Positions 35,301 through 46,639 are shown, counted from the first letter of the stretch. The stretch is DNA of 64,000 nt from Diphasiastrum complanatum (GCA_029204225.1 CM055101.1:3124363-3188362); one strand, 5' to 3'. Notes: generated from the sequence alone by a model not told the origin. A program made the numbers and translations.

Positions 35301-38300
35301 TGCCTTCCACCATATTGAATTTCTTCAACATATTCAAACTTCCAAAATTGAGGTGCCCGTACCTCGCATGCCATAGTTTACCCAACTCCAATGCATGTGA
35401 ATTAGTAGCAACAAGACCAAAGGATGTCAAAGCTTTAGGTTCATAAATATCCAACAAAAACAAACCTCCTCGCAATGATCCCGAAGCAACAATTAAAAGT
35501 GATCTCTTTGGGTCTTTTATAAGACATTGTCTTCTTTAAATTCTACAAACAATCCTTGATTCATGATTGTAGAGACCGAAATGAGATTTTTCTTAATCTT
35601 AGGAACATAAAGTACATTTCGAATGTACTTTTCTTCTCCATTGGGAAGAATGAGTGGTATAGATCCAATGCCTTCAATTGGATAGGTGTTGTCAACACCT
35701 TGAACCTTGCTTCCATCTTTGATTTTCATAAGCTTTGTGAAGACGTCTCTATGGTGAGTCATATGGCGTGTAGCTCCGCTATCAATCACCCAATCAATGG
35801 AAGAAAAAACAGCAACCTGCAAAGCTGAAGTAGTGCTATTTTCTGCTGAAAAACCAGCAAGTCGAGAAGCGGTAGAAATCTCATTTTGATTATAAATGAG
35901 ATTGTTAGTGACAAAAGCAAAATCACCATTGAAAGAATCATCCTCCTTTTGATGTTCTAAGGAAATCATGGCTGTATTTGTATCAATACCTTTCTCTTTA
36001 TCCTTAGTAAGCTTCTTCCTACATTCCTTTATGTGGTGCCCAAACTTTTTACAATAATGGCACTTACCCTTCTTTTTGGATCCTTGATCTTGGCCTTCCT
36101 TGGATTTTTGATCCTTGGAAGAAGAAGGCTTACCTTTCCACTTGCCCTTGCCTTTGCCTTTGGTGAAGAAGGCTTGATCTTCTTGTTCACCAAAATTAAT
36201 CCTTGTTTGCTCTTCTTGGAGAAGTAAGCCAACAAGCTCTTCAAAGGAGATTTGTTGTCCCCTAAGAGATATGCTTAAAGTAGACACAAATGGAAGATAG
36301 GAATGAGGAAGTGAATTAAGAGTAATTGAAACAAATTGAGAGTTCTCGACAATTTCGTCAATGCTAAGAAGCTCTTCACGAAGATCCTTGATCTTCGTTA
36401 AGTGATTTGAAAGCGTGTCACCCTCTTGCATCTTCAATGTTGAGAGTTGATTGCGTAGAAAAAGCACTTTCGCCATATTCTTCACTTGGAATATCTTGGC
36501 AAGTACTCCCCAAGCACTCTTGGAAGTCTTGCATGATCGAATGTGAGGTAGGATTGATCTCTTCACGAATAGCGCTATGACCGAATGTGCTTGTGCGTCA
36601 CGTCGATCCCACTTCTTTTGTTCTTCGGAAGACACCTCGACATATGTTGAAGAAGTAGCTCTTGACGGTGTAGTAGGTGCCAAATCAGGTGGCCTCTCTT
36701 CATCACCACTTACAACTCCAAACAAACCTTTAGCAATAAGGAGGTTTTTGATCATGTAGCACCACAAGGAGAAATTAGTTTCATCCAACCTATCTTCATT
36801 GAACAAAGAACCTATAGATTCAAATTCTTTAGCCATTTCTGGAACTTCAGCCAATAGTAGATGGGAAAAACAGATTCCAGGCCAAAATCTACTAAAAACT
36901 CAGCAAGATCAAAGCTGAATTAATGAGCACTATAGATTGCAATACACCACATGCATAGCTCATTCACAAGAAGATATAGGTGGCTGTATTCTGCTGAAAT
37001 AATAGAATACTAACTAATATGCAGGCTTCCAATGAAGCCAAAACCACAACCAGAACTTTTGTGGTAAAATGGTGTGCACTCAATGTGCTAATGGAGCAGA
37101 TGGTAGGACCTTCTTCCAGGCTCAAAAACAGAAAAATTTCAGCCACTAAAATGTGTCAAAAACACATTTGTCTTCAAGGTAGATGGGCGCCATCTGAAAT
37201 TTGGAGCATGTAATCTGATTTCAATCACATGAAAACTAGTTGAGCATGGGCGCCCTACTGCTGGCTCCCAAATGAGTGGAGGTTCCAAGCTTTTCCATGC
37301 AATTCCTGCACAAAAAACAAGAAGGAGCCGAACAGTTCTCTCTCCACAAAAATCAGAAAAATTCTGATTTTTATGAACCAAAAGAGGAGAAATGTGGCTG
37401 CCTATTGGGTGCCCTCCAGCAAGCAATCAATTCTAAAAAATGGCTCTGATACCATGTAGGAATCCAGAATCAAGACTATTCATTAACACAAAGTATTCTC
37501 AAAGAGAAGAGAGAGATGGTTAGATGACCCTCTTGTAGAAACTTGTGGACAGCCAATATGAACAGTAGATTGCTTAACAAAAGTGTGTCTCATACAAATG
37601 AATGGCTACATATAAGTAGTCCAAGATGGCTATCTACCTTCATGACTGTTGGCTGTCCAATAACTTGACTAATGGCTATCTATCTACCATAAGTTACATA
37701 AAATAATTAAGTACCCCAAATAACAAGTTAGGTACTTAATTCACATGTATAGGCCCCTAGTGGACCCACGAGTCCCTACAAGTTAGTTTCATACTAACTT
37801 GGGCCTAAAATATAAATGACCATGGTTACACAGATCTCGACCTTTTGGGTCATAGTAACCTATGGCTTCTACATCATTTACATTTATTATTCTAACATCC
37901 TGCACCCGAAACATTCGGCAAAATACACAATAATTATGCTCTTAATTAGAGCTTTCACCTGATACCCATATTGCCCAAAAAAAAAACTAAAAAATTAAAA
38001 AAATTAAAAAAAACGTTTTTGGGAATTTTTTTCATATTTCAGAAACGCAGTGCAACTATGAAACATATGTGCATGAAAGCAAATCCATTTAAGCCAAATT
38101 ATCCTTACGAGCCAACATACCTAGCATCATAAAGTAGTCCTTATAAAGTAACTAGTGCTAATTAATATTTTGGTTCAAATGCAATGTGCATTAAAAACAA
38201 GGCCATATCAAGGGGAAGTAATTATGAACATGTTGAGAATTTGAAGTGGGTGATGTGGCCATTGTGAACCCAACAATCTATAGGTTCCTAGTTTTCACCT

Positions 38301-41300
38301 AAAGATTGTGGCCTATTGAAAGCTGTTAAGAAAATCAATTACATAAATAACAAGTTATAACTAGCAAAGGGATCTAGATATTAGCTTATGAGTTTAAACT
38401 ACAAAAGGAATGCAAATTATGAATAGCTTGAAAAAGGAGATGGAAGAATTAGGGAATCACGTCCTCTAGTCTTCAAGAGTATCCACCTACTTAAAAAGCA
38501 CTACCTATGTTAGATGCTCAATGGATGAGTCAACAAATATTACAAAGTTGTATCCAGATTTTGTCATCAAGGGTAGATGTCTTCCTAAATGTTAGGGCAC
38601 AATAATGACTCTAGATGGACTACTTCTACCTATTGTAGGACTAACATGTACGACAATGATCAATGACCAGTCTAGGCACCTAACTTAAGTGTCACCTATT
38701 GTGACCTAGTGTACTTGCAAGATTGATAGCCAGCAAAGGGGGGTTAGGAAGAAATTATCATGTCCCTACTTATAAGGTATGGGAGTATCCAAGCCAAGGC
38801 TTGTCGAAACAAGACCAGGGTGTATCATTGAGCCATAAGGGCGTACAGGGTGGGCCTACACCTTTCTATCATATGTAGAAATGTGAAGTTCCAATCATAG
38901 GCCTGATCAACCATTGGCAACCATGTGAACCAAGACAGGAAAGGCGTAGAGAGTACAAGGAGCCTCATTCAGTACACCAACTAGTTGATTAATGGCACTC
39001 TAACACATTAACCACCAAAAACCATCACTTTGTGAAGCAATGAGAAGTTTTGAGCTTTTAACAACCCAAACCCTACATATTTGATCCAATCACATGCAAT
39101 GCCCACGGCCCGCGGCCCCACGCTACTTACAACTTTGATGTTTGAAGTTGGTAGCGCTTAGTGTCTCTCTGCCCAGAAGGTGCTCGAATACCAAGCTATA
39201 CAAAACGCATACAAAATTCGTGCACATGCTTTGTTTATCCAAGTAGCTATGATGGAGTGATGAACCTTTGACTATGCTAATCTAAGTTATTTTAACAATA
39301 ATAATCTTTTGAGCAATCATCTACCTTACGATGAGTATGACAACTCCATTTAAGTCCTTTGATACACTAAATCTGAACTAATTTTTTAAACTTTCCCCTT
39401 TAGGTTGCTCAGCTCCTTAGATCCTACTTTAATGTTTACTCTAAGGGCCCAAATGGAAGATAATAAATTGCAGTTCGAAGCACCAAAATTACTCATATCT
39501 TGCAGATCCCGAGGAAAACTTCAGCCATATACTTATCTAAGAAGAAAAATAAGGAAAATGTATCTCCTCAGTAAAACAGAAGAAAGAAAATAGACTTACG
39601 CCAATCTTCAAAGGCAAAGACAAACGATGTTTCTATACAACGACTAAGAAAGAATACTAACAACAAGCCTATTCCAACATCAAACAAATAGAATATCTAA
39701 GGTCGAGTAATCAGCCTATATATATCGAAAACCATAGGTTTTATACAATATGCAGTACATTGACTCATATGCCAATTTGACTAATGTCACAAGATGCACC
39801 AACGTTCACTTAGTTAAGATCCCAACATTAAATAAAAACAGCATCACCATGAGCATTTTGCATGAAAAAAGCAATATTAAGTATGCCTTACTTTGAGAAA
39901 GGAGTCGACGTTTGAGTAGGGCACATATTTGCTGTTTTGCTTGCCTTCAATTGCAGCCACCCAGGACAATAGTTTGGGAAAAGTAGCTTCTCCTCCAGAA
40001 TCACGAATTAACTCCTTAATTACTTTGGATATGCGATACCTATCTCAAGCACATAAGACCAATGAATCTGAACTGTTTCTGTCCAGAACTAAATATATAA
40101 TAGTGCAATCTCTACAGATTAGCAGTCCACAAACAAAATTCAAATAAAACTTGCCTAAAGAGAGGGTTACGGGCTATCAAAATTGGGCTCATGCCACTCA
40201 TTGCTATGAAGAGGCCTAGGCCTTGTGCCATCTCCACAAGCAAATACAATAACTTTGTTGCTATATGGACTTTTTATAGATAGTGTCAATCAATTCTGAA
40301 GAATCTGTTGTAACCTCTAGAAATATACACAAAACCATCTAACACTTTTAAAAGATTACAGTCACTCATTCTTGCAAGTTGCACTTGATGCATCGATGAC
40401 CATTTCTAGAACACTCTTTTCAGTTCTTGCCTAAGAGTCCTTGTTACTATAACCATATTAGCTTTAGGTTGAAACTCCAACGCAACCAAACCTAGAACGA
40501 TCGGATCTAGCCCCCAAGCTATGGACCTACCGATGCTCAATAAGGAAATAGATGTCACACCGGTAGCATACTGCTACCATCACCACAATCGGGCATGCAC
40601 TAGTGAATGCCCAATGGGTATACTTATACCTTCCAAGGCCCATGTACTACTCGTAGTGCACTGTGACACCTCACTAGACGCATTTGCAGCCTAACTAGGC
40701 CACCTCATCCAATTCTCCTATGAGTCATTGACAGACCCATATAAATACACCATCTTGCGTTTTAGGCCTCCAACCATTAATTATGACCTTTTAAACACAT
40801 GAGGGCCCCAAACCCCTCACAATCATAATTAATTCAAGGGTCGTAGTAGGCCTACTGACCTCCTAACGGGATAATAATCTGACATCAGTCCACTCATGGG
40901 CATGACACTCATCTGTCCATCCGTTTTGCTCATTCCCAATTGCACGTCTAACTTCTCAAATATTGTAGTCCAAAAACGGCCAATAAAACGAGAGTCTCTC
41001 TCAGACACAATGGATCTAGGTAATCTTTGAAGTTTGATTACGTGCTGCATAAACAAATCAGCCATACCAGGTGCATCAATTTTATTATTAGTTGCAATGG
41101 AATGAGCCATTTTGATAAGTTTGTCAACCACAACTAGGATGGCGGCATCATGTTGGTAAACACTAAGGTCCATGGAAATACTCTCGCATCTCCCTTCTGG
41201 TATATTGTAACGGGGATACTAATCTAGGCACCTATAGACCACCATCAAGCATGCTAAGATCTCCCCCAGGCTACGGCATCCCATACCACTGTAGCCTAGC

Positions 41301-42411
41301 TTCAACCCTCACATACCTCCATCTCTTAGCAAGATAACGTCTTGGCCTAACCACATGGGAAGAGCTCTTCATCCTCCTGGTGAGAATGAATGTCTAGCTT
41401 ATGGAGATCCACCTGTACATACATAGTACAGGTGGAGTCATCTCCATGTGGCACCCAAACAATCTATAGCTCCTAGCTCCAGCGTCCTGTCAACGAGACG
41501 TCACCTCGGGTAGGTTGTTATGTTCCCTTATGGGTAGATAACATTCACTCCCCCTTTAAGAGCCTCCTCCTAAAGGGAGCATATGATTCACACATATTCT
41601 CAGTTTACAGCTGCATTATGACTACTTGCTCTATCAAAATGTATCTCAATGTAATTCATCATCGATTATCCCCAAGGAACTTGCACTGGCTGGCCTGCGG
41701 TCCCATTCTCCATAACAGCATAATCCAGGTGTACGTGAGATCTATTAAGACCCGGAAATTTTTGCCTATGGTCTCCGAATACTATTGCGGCATTCTGTAA
41801 TGATGCAGGAGAATGCAGGACACACTTCTAGTGATTCCCTCCTTTCTGTTGATTTGCATAAGCATACTAACTTGCTGCATATGAAAGCTTCCTTTTTTGC
41901 GAGTCCTAAATGCAAGACTATTCAAATCCTATCAAATTCGACCAGAAATAACTAAATCCACAGGTATCTCTAGCACAAAGCAAAGAAGAGAAACTCTTAC
42001 AAGATATTTCCATCAGCAAGGATGTCTGCAAGTCCTTGACTGCCATCAATTCTCTCCCCAAGAACTGCCTCCAACCATTCCTTGCTCCGATTCTATAAAC
42101 CCACCACCGTTTTGGCACAGAAAACCCAAACTTCCTCAGATCAGAGAACTTCCTTGCAGAAAATATAAAGAAAACCACATATAACAACAAAACAAAGCCA
42201 CCATAAAACCACACAAGCCCAGCAAAGCTACTTGTCCCCTCAAATTGAAGAAGCCAGAGCAGATTCAGATTCAACACAGACTAGTAATTCACAAGAAAAC
42301 TATTTCAATAATAGGAGAAAGGAATTGTGTTGGGTCTATAGCCCTTACCTGCAAATACTCATTATCCAGCTCCCGAAAGTGCAAATTGGGCAATGGCTGT
42401 GGTTGAGACAT
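27150..42411 (-). CDS. CH-domain / transmembrane / LysM protein, 531 aa, 8 exons
   Basis: I assemble eight minus-strand exons: 42411-42349, 42092-42001, 40039-39892, 29953-29822, 28988-28836, 28686 to about 28006, 27823-27657 and 27309-27150. All junctions are GT-AG and phases agree throughout (1596 nt including stop). Residues about 10-170 match a plant calponin-homology-type domain: LHFRELDNEYLQ, EWLEAVLGERI, LADILADGNILYRISKVIKE, KYVPYSNVDSFLK, DLFTPDDVVEKKDTRRVCLC, IRALSKK, LPDFDD, PSETVGGIRAHLE. Residues about 197-400 are an acidic, Ser-rich linker ending in a more conserved-looking RQLLAFGYSGYQLIVNPF. A hydrophobic helix (about 457-476, GLWLPVVAVALAFIGSLLAM) precedes a C-terminal LysM (about 484-531): YEVKKGDTLSDISRRTG, LAELNPGI, NPDLIYPSSRL. 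CH domains bind actin or microtubules; LysM binds GlcNAc polymers. No signal peptide is seen. The exon 6 donor is the least certain (27982 also keeps phase). Intron 3 is 9.9 kb and full of TEs. Confidence 0.9.
30085..30310. repeat. Foldback (inverted) repeat in intron 3
   Basis: Left arm about 30138-30196 and right arm about 30205-30264 are inverted copies (ACTACTGGAATTGGACCTG against its complement CAGGTCCAATTCCAGTGGT), with about 10 bp between. Outside them, a poly-A stretch (30110-30124) and a poly-T stretch (30284-30295) extend the symmetry, with related ends CGATTTGTT and TGCGATTCG. It looks like a MITE or foldback element. No target duplication could be fixed. Confidence 0.7.
30302..30359. 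repeat. 58-bp hairpin with GTTGCAGCGAATC ends
   Basis: GTTGCAGCGAATC at the left is mirrored by GATTCGCTGCAAC at the right, and the inner GATTCAC/GTGAACC also pairs. Related termini recur at 30946 and near 31560, suggesting a repeat family. Confidence 0.75.
30407..30924. mobile_element. hAT-like MITE (518 bp) with 8-bp target site duplication
   Basis: The element begins CATAGAACCCACGG and ends with TTCTATG, giving short terminal inverted repeats, with longer imperfect subterminal ones (GGTTCTGAGAACCGTGG against its complement, and mirrored attaattaatt blocks). It is flanked by a perfect direct repeat GTTGCAAG (30399-30406 and 30925-30932). Eight-bp duplications are typical of hAT transposons. 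It has no coding frame, so it is non-autonomous. The middle (about 30545-30740) is an array of short CACAGATTT-type units. Confidence 0.8.
30946..31561. repeat. Palindrome and inverted repeat with GTTGCAG termini
   Basis: 30946-30971 is a perfect 26-bp palindrome built on GCAGCGGATCG. 30945-31035 and about 31470-31561 are imperfect inverted arms: both carry GATCCGGAACG or CGTTCCGGATCG, and the right end reads GGACTGCAAC. The spacer has poly-T and short frames only. A sequence near 37965-38060 repeats part of the right arm (tgatacccatattg then an A-run, ending GCAGTGCAAC). Confidence 0.6.
31875..31935. repeat. (AG)30 microsatellite
   Basis: A perfect AG run in intron 3. Its right flank (ttattaacgtcttttcc...aaaggtgtataag) resembles the right flank of the next AG array at 32.33 kb. 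Confidence 0.97.
32331..32392. repeat. (AG)31 microsatellite
   Basis: A perfect AG run followed by aagaagaagaag. The following sequence (ttgttgatgtcttttaag...aaaggtacatgtc) is similar to that after the 31.88 kb array, so both may be ends of one repeat family. Confidence 0.97.
32921..33278 (+). mobile_element. Probable 5' LTR of a plus-strand retroelement
   Basis: The stretch TGTTACGAG ... TATTACA ends right before a primer-binding site, as a 5' LTR should. The right edge is well placed; the left edge is a guess based on TGTTA. Confidence 0.5.
33280..33292 (+). other. Primer-binding site for initiator tRNA-Met
   Basis: TGGTATCAGAGCC, following the LTR end by one base. It marks the start of a plus-strand LTR retroelement in intron 3. 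Confidence 0.9.
34002..34343 (+). pseudogene. gag N-terminal fragment of the plus-strand retroelement
   Basis: Starting about 700 bp after the primer site, this frame encodes a charged, helical N-terminus (TTPQGPDQPQERGFDELETE, KGKEPMEVEEQEQFAEELDE, TKEQFLQLVTEVDELKLALA). That composition is typical of gag starts, though no named domain is seen. It is cut near 34275-34330, where it meets the copia element running in the opposite direction; the last residues read into that element. No zinc knuckle or pol follows. Confidence 0.5.
34243..35475 (-). pseudogene. Ty1/copia integrase frame (410 codons)
   Basis: The frame carries the pre-integrase HHCC zinc region (WHARYGHLNFGSLNMLKKF ... CKGCILGKFQRKPF) and the integrase core with the D, D and E blocks: LIHSDVCGPM, FIDDFSRSTWIF, LRTDRGGEYIKS, TPHIPQQNGVAERKNRTIMEM. 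It then continues RCPTKALKILTPYEVWYD into a long Gln/Ser/Gly-rich linker with repeats of HFGQQSV. No stop interrupts it. It ends at the junction with the plus-strand gag, before RT. It follows the gag-protease frame after a 42-bp gap containing one frameshift. Confidence 0.9.
35517..36854 (-). CDS. Ty1/copia gag-protease, intact 445 codons
   Basis: An uninterrupted frame from ATG at 36854. It contains a gag helical domain (LDETNFSLWCYMIKNLLIAK, LFLRNQLSTLKMQEGDTLSN), a Lys-rich basic tract, one zinc knuckle CHYCKKFGHHIKEC (C-x2-C-x4-H-x4-C), and the aspartic protease start WVIDSGATRHM with the catalytic D-S-G. A single frameshift at about 35520 separates it from the integrase frame; the downstream reading continues as DPKRSLLIVASGSLRGGLF. 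This is the best-preserved coding segment among the retroelements here, suggesting recent insertion into intron 3 of the CH-LysM gene. Confidence 0.9.
   Translation of the reverse strand: MAEVPEMAKEFESIGSLFNEDRLDETNFSLWCYMIKNLLIAKGLFGVVSGDEERPPDLAPTTPSRATSSTYVEVSSEEQKKWDRRDAQAHSVIALFVKRSILPHIRSCKTSKSAWGVLAKIFQVKNMAKVLFLRNQLSTLKMQEGDTLSNHLTKIKDLREELLSIDEIVENSQFVSITLNSLPHSYLPFVSTLSISLRGQQISFEELVGLLLQEEQTRINFGEQEDQAFFTKGKGKGKWKGKPSSSKDQKSKEGQDQGSKKKGKCHYCKKFGHHIKECRKKLTKDKEKGIDTNTAMISLEHQKEDDSFNGDFAFVTNNLIYNQNEISTASRLAGFSAENSTTSALQVAVFSSIDWVIDSGATRHMTHHRDVFTKLMKIKDGSKVQGVDNTYPIEGIGSIPLILPNGEEKYIRNVLYVPKIKKNLISVSTIMNQGLFVEFKEDNVL
37441..37454 (-). other. Primer-binding site for initiator tRNA-Met
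   Basis: TGGTATCAGAGCCA on the minus strand, immediately next to the 5' LTR. It starts the leader (37440-36855) of the copia element. Confidence 0.95.
37455..37897 (-). mobile_element. 5' LTR of the intron 3 copia element (443 bp)
   Basis: On the element strand it begins TGTTAGAATAATAAATG and ends GGATTCCTACA, touching the primer site. The inverted ends TGT...ACA are typical. The matching 3' LTR was not found, because the element is truncated at about 34.28 kb. Confidence 0.85.
37898..39891. other. Remainder of intron 3, no feature recognised
   Basis: A-rich stretch at 37978-38020 and a partial match to the inverted repeat of 31.4-31.56 kb. Otherwise no frame or motif. Confidence 0.4.
40500..41173 (-). 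mobile_element. Ty3/gypsy remnant in intron 2: integrase fused to an LTR
   Basis: On the minus strand the frame 41173-40908 reads as a gypsy integrase: ILVVVDKLIKMAHSIATN, LFMQHVIKLQRLPRSIVSER, DSRFIGRFWTTIFEKLDVQL, ending at KTDGQ. The LTR start TGTCATGCCC follows at once (40907 leftwards), and the LTR runs to about 40500. It is homologous to the LTR at 46640. The integrase C-terminus and polypurine tract that should lie between are deleted. This is the same family as the gypsy element at 43.6-46.9 kb, in opposite orientation. Confidence 0.85.
41239..41441. repeat. Dispersed repeat R1, copy 2
   Basis: Similar to 20135-20325 in the same orientation, sharing TCAAGCATGCTAAG, CACATACCTCCATCTC and GTGAGAATGAATG. 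It lies in intron 2 of the CH-LysM gene beside the gypsy remnant. Confidence 0.85.
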
Positions 42412-43599
<1,188 letters not shown>

Positions 43600-44465
43600 A
43601 AAAATTTCGGCGATAAAAGCACCCGAAGTTGTCGATGACTGGGTGACCAGTTAATCAAGCTATTTTAGCTTGCACAACGTCCCAGATGAAAAGCGGATAT
43701 TGTCAGTTATGTTGTTTCTTGATGACAAGGCCGCCTCGTGGTGGAGGGCCGTACCCGTGAAGCCGATGACTTAAGTTGGATTCCTAGTGGAATTTCGTAA
43801 GGCTTTAGTCACAATTCACGATTCTGATTGAAAATTTGTTTTATTAACTGCAAAATGGGTATAGAATTGGACACATGTCCAGGAGTTCTTGGGATTTTTG
43901 GCCAAAGTACCACTTTTGAAAGGAAGTTGGCGCAGTGGCAATTCATTCTTGGACTGCAAGCCAATTTTCAAAATGAGTGCAAATGGAATATCCTCCAATC
44001 TGTGGAAGATGCTATCTGTGTGGCCAAGACCTATGATAGCACCGTGGCTGCCTCACGAAAAAGCGCGCACGGCCAAACGGCCTCGGAGCCTAAGATGGAA
44101 AAGACTAAAAATAAACGAAAAAGCAGTTTTTTGATATGCTTGAAACTGAGGCGTACCAACACGCTATGAAAGTCAAAACAAGTGGAGCCAATAAGAATCA
44201 TGAGTTTATTCCCACTCATTCCTCAGTGAGTTGGAATTGGGTACTCTGAAGTTGGAATGTGAAATTCCCGAGAACTTCAATGGTACCGGTGGTGTTAGTC
44301 TCAATCAGTATTTTTCATACAAGTCAAGATTTTGAGACACTTTGATCAGGAAGTGGAGCCTCACCTTCATGGCGAAAAAACCTGTGTTTTGGGACGCAGG
44401 CGATTCCAAAATGAAGATCTAAAACTAACTGGATCAGTTTGACGATAGTAAGGTCATAAATCTTA
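43600..44465 (+). pseudogene. Ty3/gypsy gag remnant
   Basis: Broken plus-strand frames carry the retrotransposon gag core: FSLHNVPDEKR, LFLDDKAASWWRAVPVKPMT, VGFLVEFRKALVTIHD (all near 43660-43820). Continuation at 43830-44130 reads VQEFLGFLAKVP and LRWKRLKINEK. At 44230-44330 comes LKLECEIPENFNGTGGVSLN, which in intact gag precedes the first block, so the segments are out of order or duplicated. Many stops; not functional. Confidence 0.7.
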
Positions 44466-45654
44466 TTGATATCAAATACTATGGGTCATAAAATGGGTAT
44501 TTTGTCGGAAATTTGATCTTAGTGAGTTGATGCAAGGAATGAAATTCACGCTAACAATATATTCTTTTGAGGTAATCTTTGGTTGAGATTTTGGTTGTGA
44601 AATAGCACACTTTGAAAAATATTCTCTCTTAGAGGATAACCAAGTTACAAGATTCTCGGTTAAGAGAGTATTGTGTATAGATCAGGTGATATATGTAGAG
44701 ATATGCTATGTAGTGAATCTTTGTGTGATCATAAACCTTTTGTACAAACTTTTAATCTTGTGGATCTACAAAGGATTCCTTGGACTAAGTTTATTTGCAT
44801 GCATAAACTATTTGTTAAAACATAGGCATATTGATGAAAATTGTGTAGAGACAATTTCTCGCTAGGTTATAGTAATTTCTCATTGAGAATTGCTTATTGA
44901 CCTAGAATAGATTTAGAATCAAATTAAATAAGGTGTTTTGGTACCACACCTACACATTTAAATATTTTTTAAATCTGATAAAACTAATTGAGTCAGGAGT
45001 GCTACTTCTGAGTTAGTTGTTTGAAGAATCAACAGTATAACCTCTCTTATGGATATTGTTGTTGAAATGTATTGCTTATAAGTCGCAACCTTTATGGGTC
45101 AATTTTGGATTCGTTTAAGGTTTATGTGCATAGAATACATGAGAACTTTTGGCCTTATCTTTTTTCAATTGGAAAGGATGGAATGCTATCCTAGAAGACT
45201 CGGGAGAGTTGGATAGTTGATGGTAGCCAAAAGTTAGAGTTTCATATAATGAAGTTTCGGTGAATCTTGAGTTATTCTAGATAAGAACTTAAGACTAATT
45301 GAATCTAGATGCATTCTAGATTGAACCCTAACTTTGGAATGACACCTTGTGCCATGGCTAAACTAAGGGTGTTTTGAGGATTGCAATCCTTTTTTAGGCA
45401 CCATAAGTGAGTTGGGAAAGTCTGAAACTTTCTAGATGGAGAGGACTTTTTGGAACAACTCATGTGTCTTCTAAGAATTGTGATGCACTTTTATGATATG
45501 GTATGGTCTTGAAATTTGGAGAGTTGTGATTGGAGAATTATAACTCAAAATCTAGGATATACTTGATCAATAAGAGAGGACTTAGATCATGGTAAGATAC
45601 CCTGGATGAACAAACAAGATAGTGGAATTTTGGAATGACTGGCCATCTTACTAA
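44466..45654. other. Unreadable internal part of the gypsy element or spacer
   Basis: Where protease, RT and RNase H should lie between gag and integrase, no pol motif is recognisable. The sequence is AT-rich with short frames. Confidence 0.35.
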
Positions 45655-46630
45655 ATCGGCTATGTTTATTTGGGTAATTGTCGCTAAAAATGCATCTGAT
45701 TTGTAGAGCGCCTATTTAGGCTTTACGGATTACCAAGTGACATTGTGAGCGATTGCAATCCAAGGTTTGCTGGTCACTTTTGGTCGGCCTTGTTTGCTAG
45801 ATTAGAGACAACTCTGAGCTTGGGTTCTTCTAATCATCCCGAAACAAATGGTCAAACGAAAAGAACAAATCAGACGATGGAAAAAATGCCTCGGGCATAT
45901 GTTTCTTGACGGCAATCTGATTGGGAGAAGTATCTTCCATTGATCGAGTTTCCCTATAATAGTAGTAAGCATTCAGCTAACGGTTATAGCCCGTTTATGC
46001 TTATGTACGGTTTTGAGCCTAGATCACCCATTGTAGTAGAGACTCAGATGTTCAAGTTTCAGAAGGTAGCGGATTTCCTACACGATATGCAGGAAATGCT
46101 ATTGATTAAACGTGAAAATGTCCAATGTGCCCAAGATAGGGACCGACATTGTGCAAATCCGACAAGACCACCGCGATACTTTCAGGTGGAAAATTGAGTA
46201 TATTTGAGGATCCAAAAGGATTCTATTCTAATGCGTACCGGCAAGCATTACAAATTGTCCTTCAGATATAGATGACCGTATTAGATCTTGTAAAAGATAG
46301 GATCCATAGCTTACCAGTTGGACCTCCTGGAAGGAACTCAAATGCATCCGATTTTTCATGTACATTGACTCGAGATGAGTTTACGTGAAGGAGAGCATCT
46401 TGGTTCTAGAGATCAATTGGACTTATTGGATAAACTATCGGGTGTGTCTCGTCGACTTGAACCCAAAAGGATCTTGTATATAAGAACTAAATGATTGAGA
46501 AATCGTATAGTTACTAAGCATCTGGTTCGACGGAAGAGTCACACAGACGATGATGATTCCTGGTAACAAGGAGGGAGCTTAAGGAAGAACTTCCCTATCT
46601 TTAAGTTTTGAGGACAGAAGTTGAATAAGG
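45655..46630 (+). pseudogene. Ty3/gypsy integrase and C-terminal region
   Basis: Plus-strand frames read: RLYGLPSDIVSDCNPRFAG, LGSSNHPETNGQTKRTNQTM (D and E blocks of the integrase core), a stop near 45911, then DWEKYLPLIEFPYNSSKHSA, GYSPFMLMYGFEPRSP (45940-46197), and further KLSFRY, YQLDLLEGTQMHPIFHVH (the usual post-integrase region). It ends in a polypurine tract AAGGGGGGGGAAA at 46627-46639. Several stops and frame changes; the copy is dead. Same family as the intron 2 remnant at 40.5-41.2 kb. Confidence 0.9.
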
Positions 46631-46639
46631 GGGGGGAAA

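Larger units (their letters stand above)
34275..37897 (-). mobile_element. 5' half of a young Ty1/copia element, truncated before RT
   Basis: The order on the minus strand is 5' LTR, primer site, leader, gag-protease, integrase, linker. RT, RNase H, polypurine tract and 3' LTR are missing. The cut joins it head-on to the 5' part of a different plus-strand retroelement (LTR end at 33278, gag to about 34330), so two 5' halves face each other. This could come from recombination between nested insertions. It lies inside intron 3 of the CH-LysM gene, in the same transcriptional direction. Confidence 0.85.

Noticed and set aside
34422-36244. Antisense frames within the intron 3 copia element (for example 35255-35446, 35556-35828, 36577-36759)
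   Set aside because: They are shadows of the gag-protease and integrase frames, with no domain of their own.
41918-42277. 119-codon minus-strand frame with hydrophobic stretch
   Set aside because: It overlaps intron 1 and exon 2 of the CH-LysM gene in a different frame. The exon 2 frame (EWLEAVLGERI) fits the family and both splice phases.
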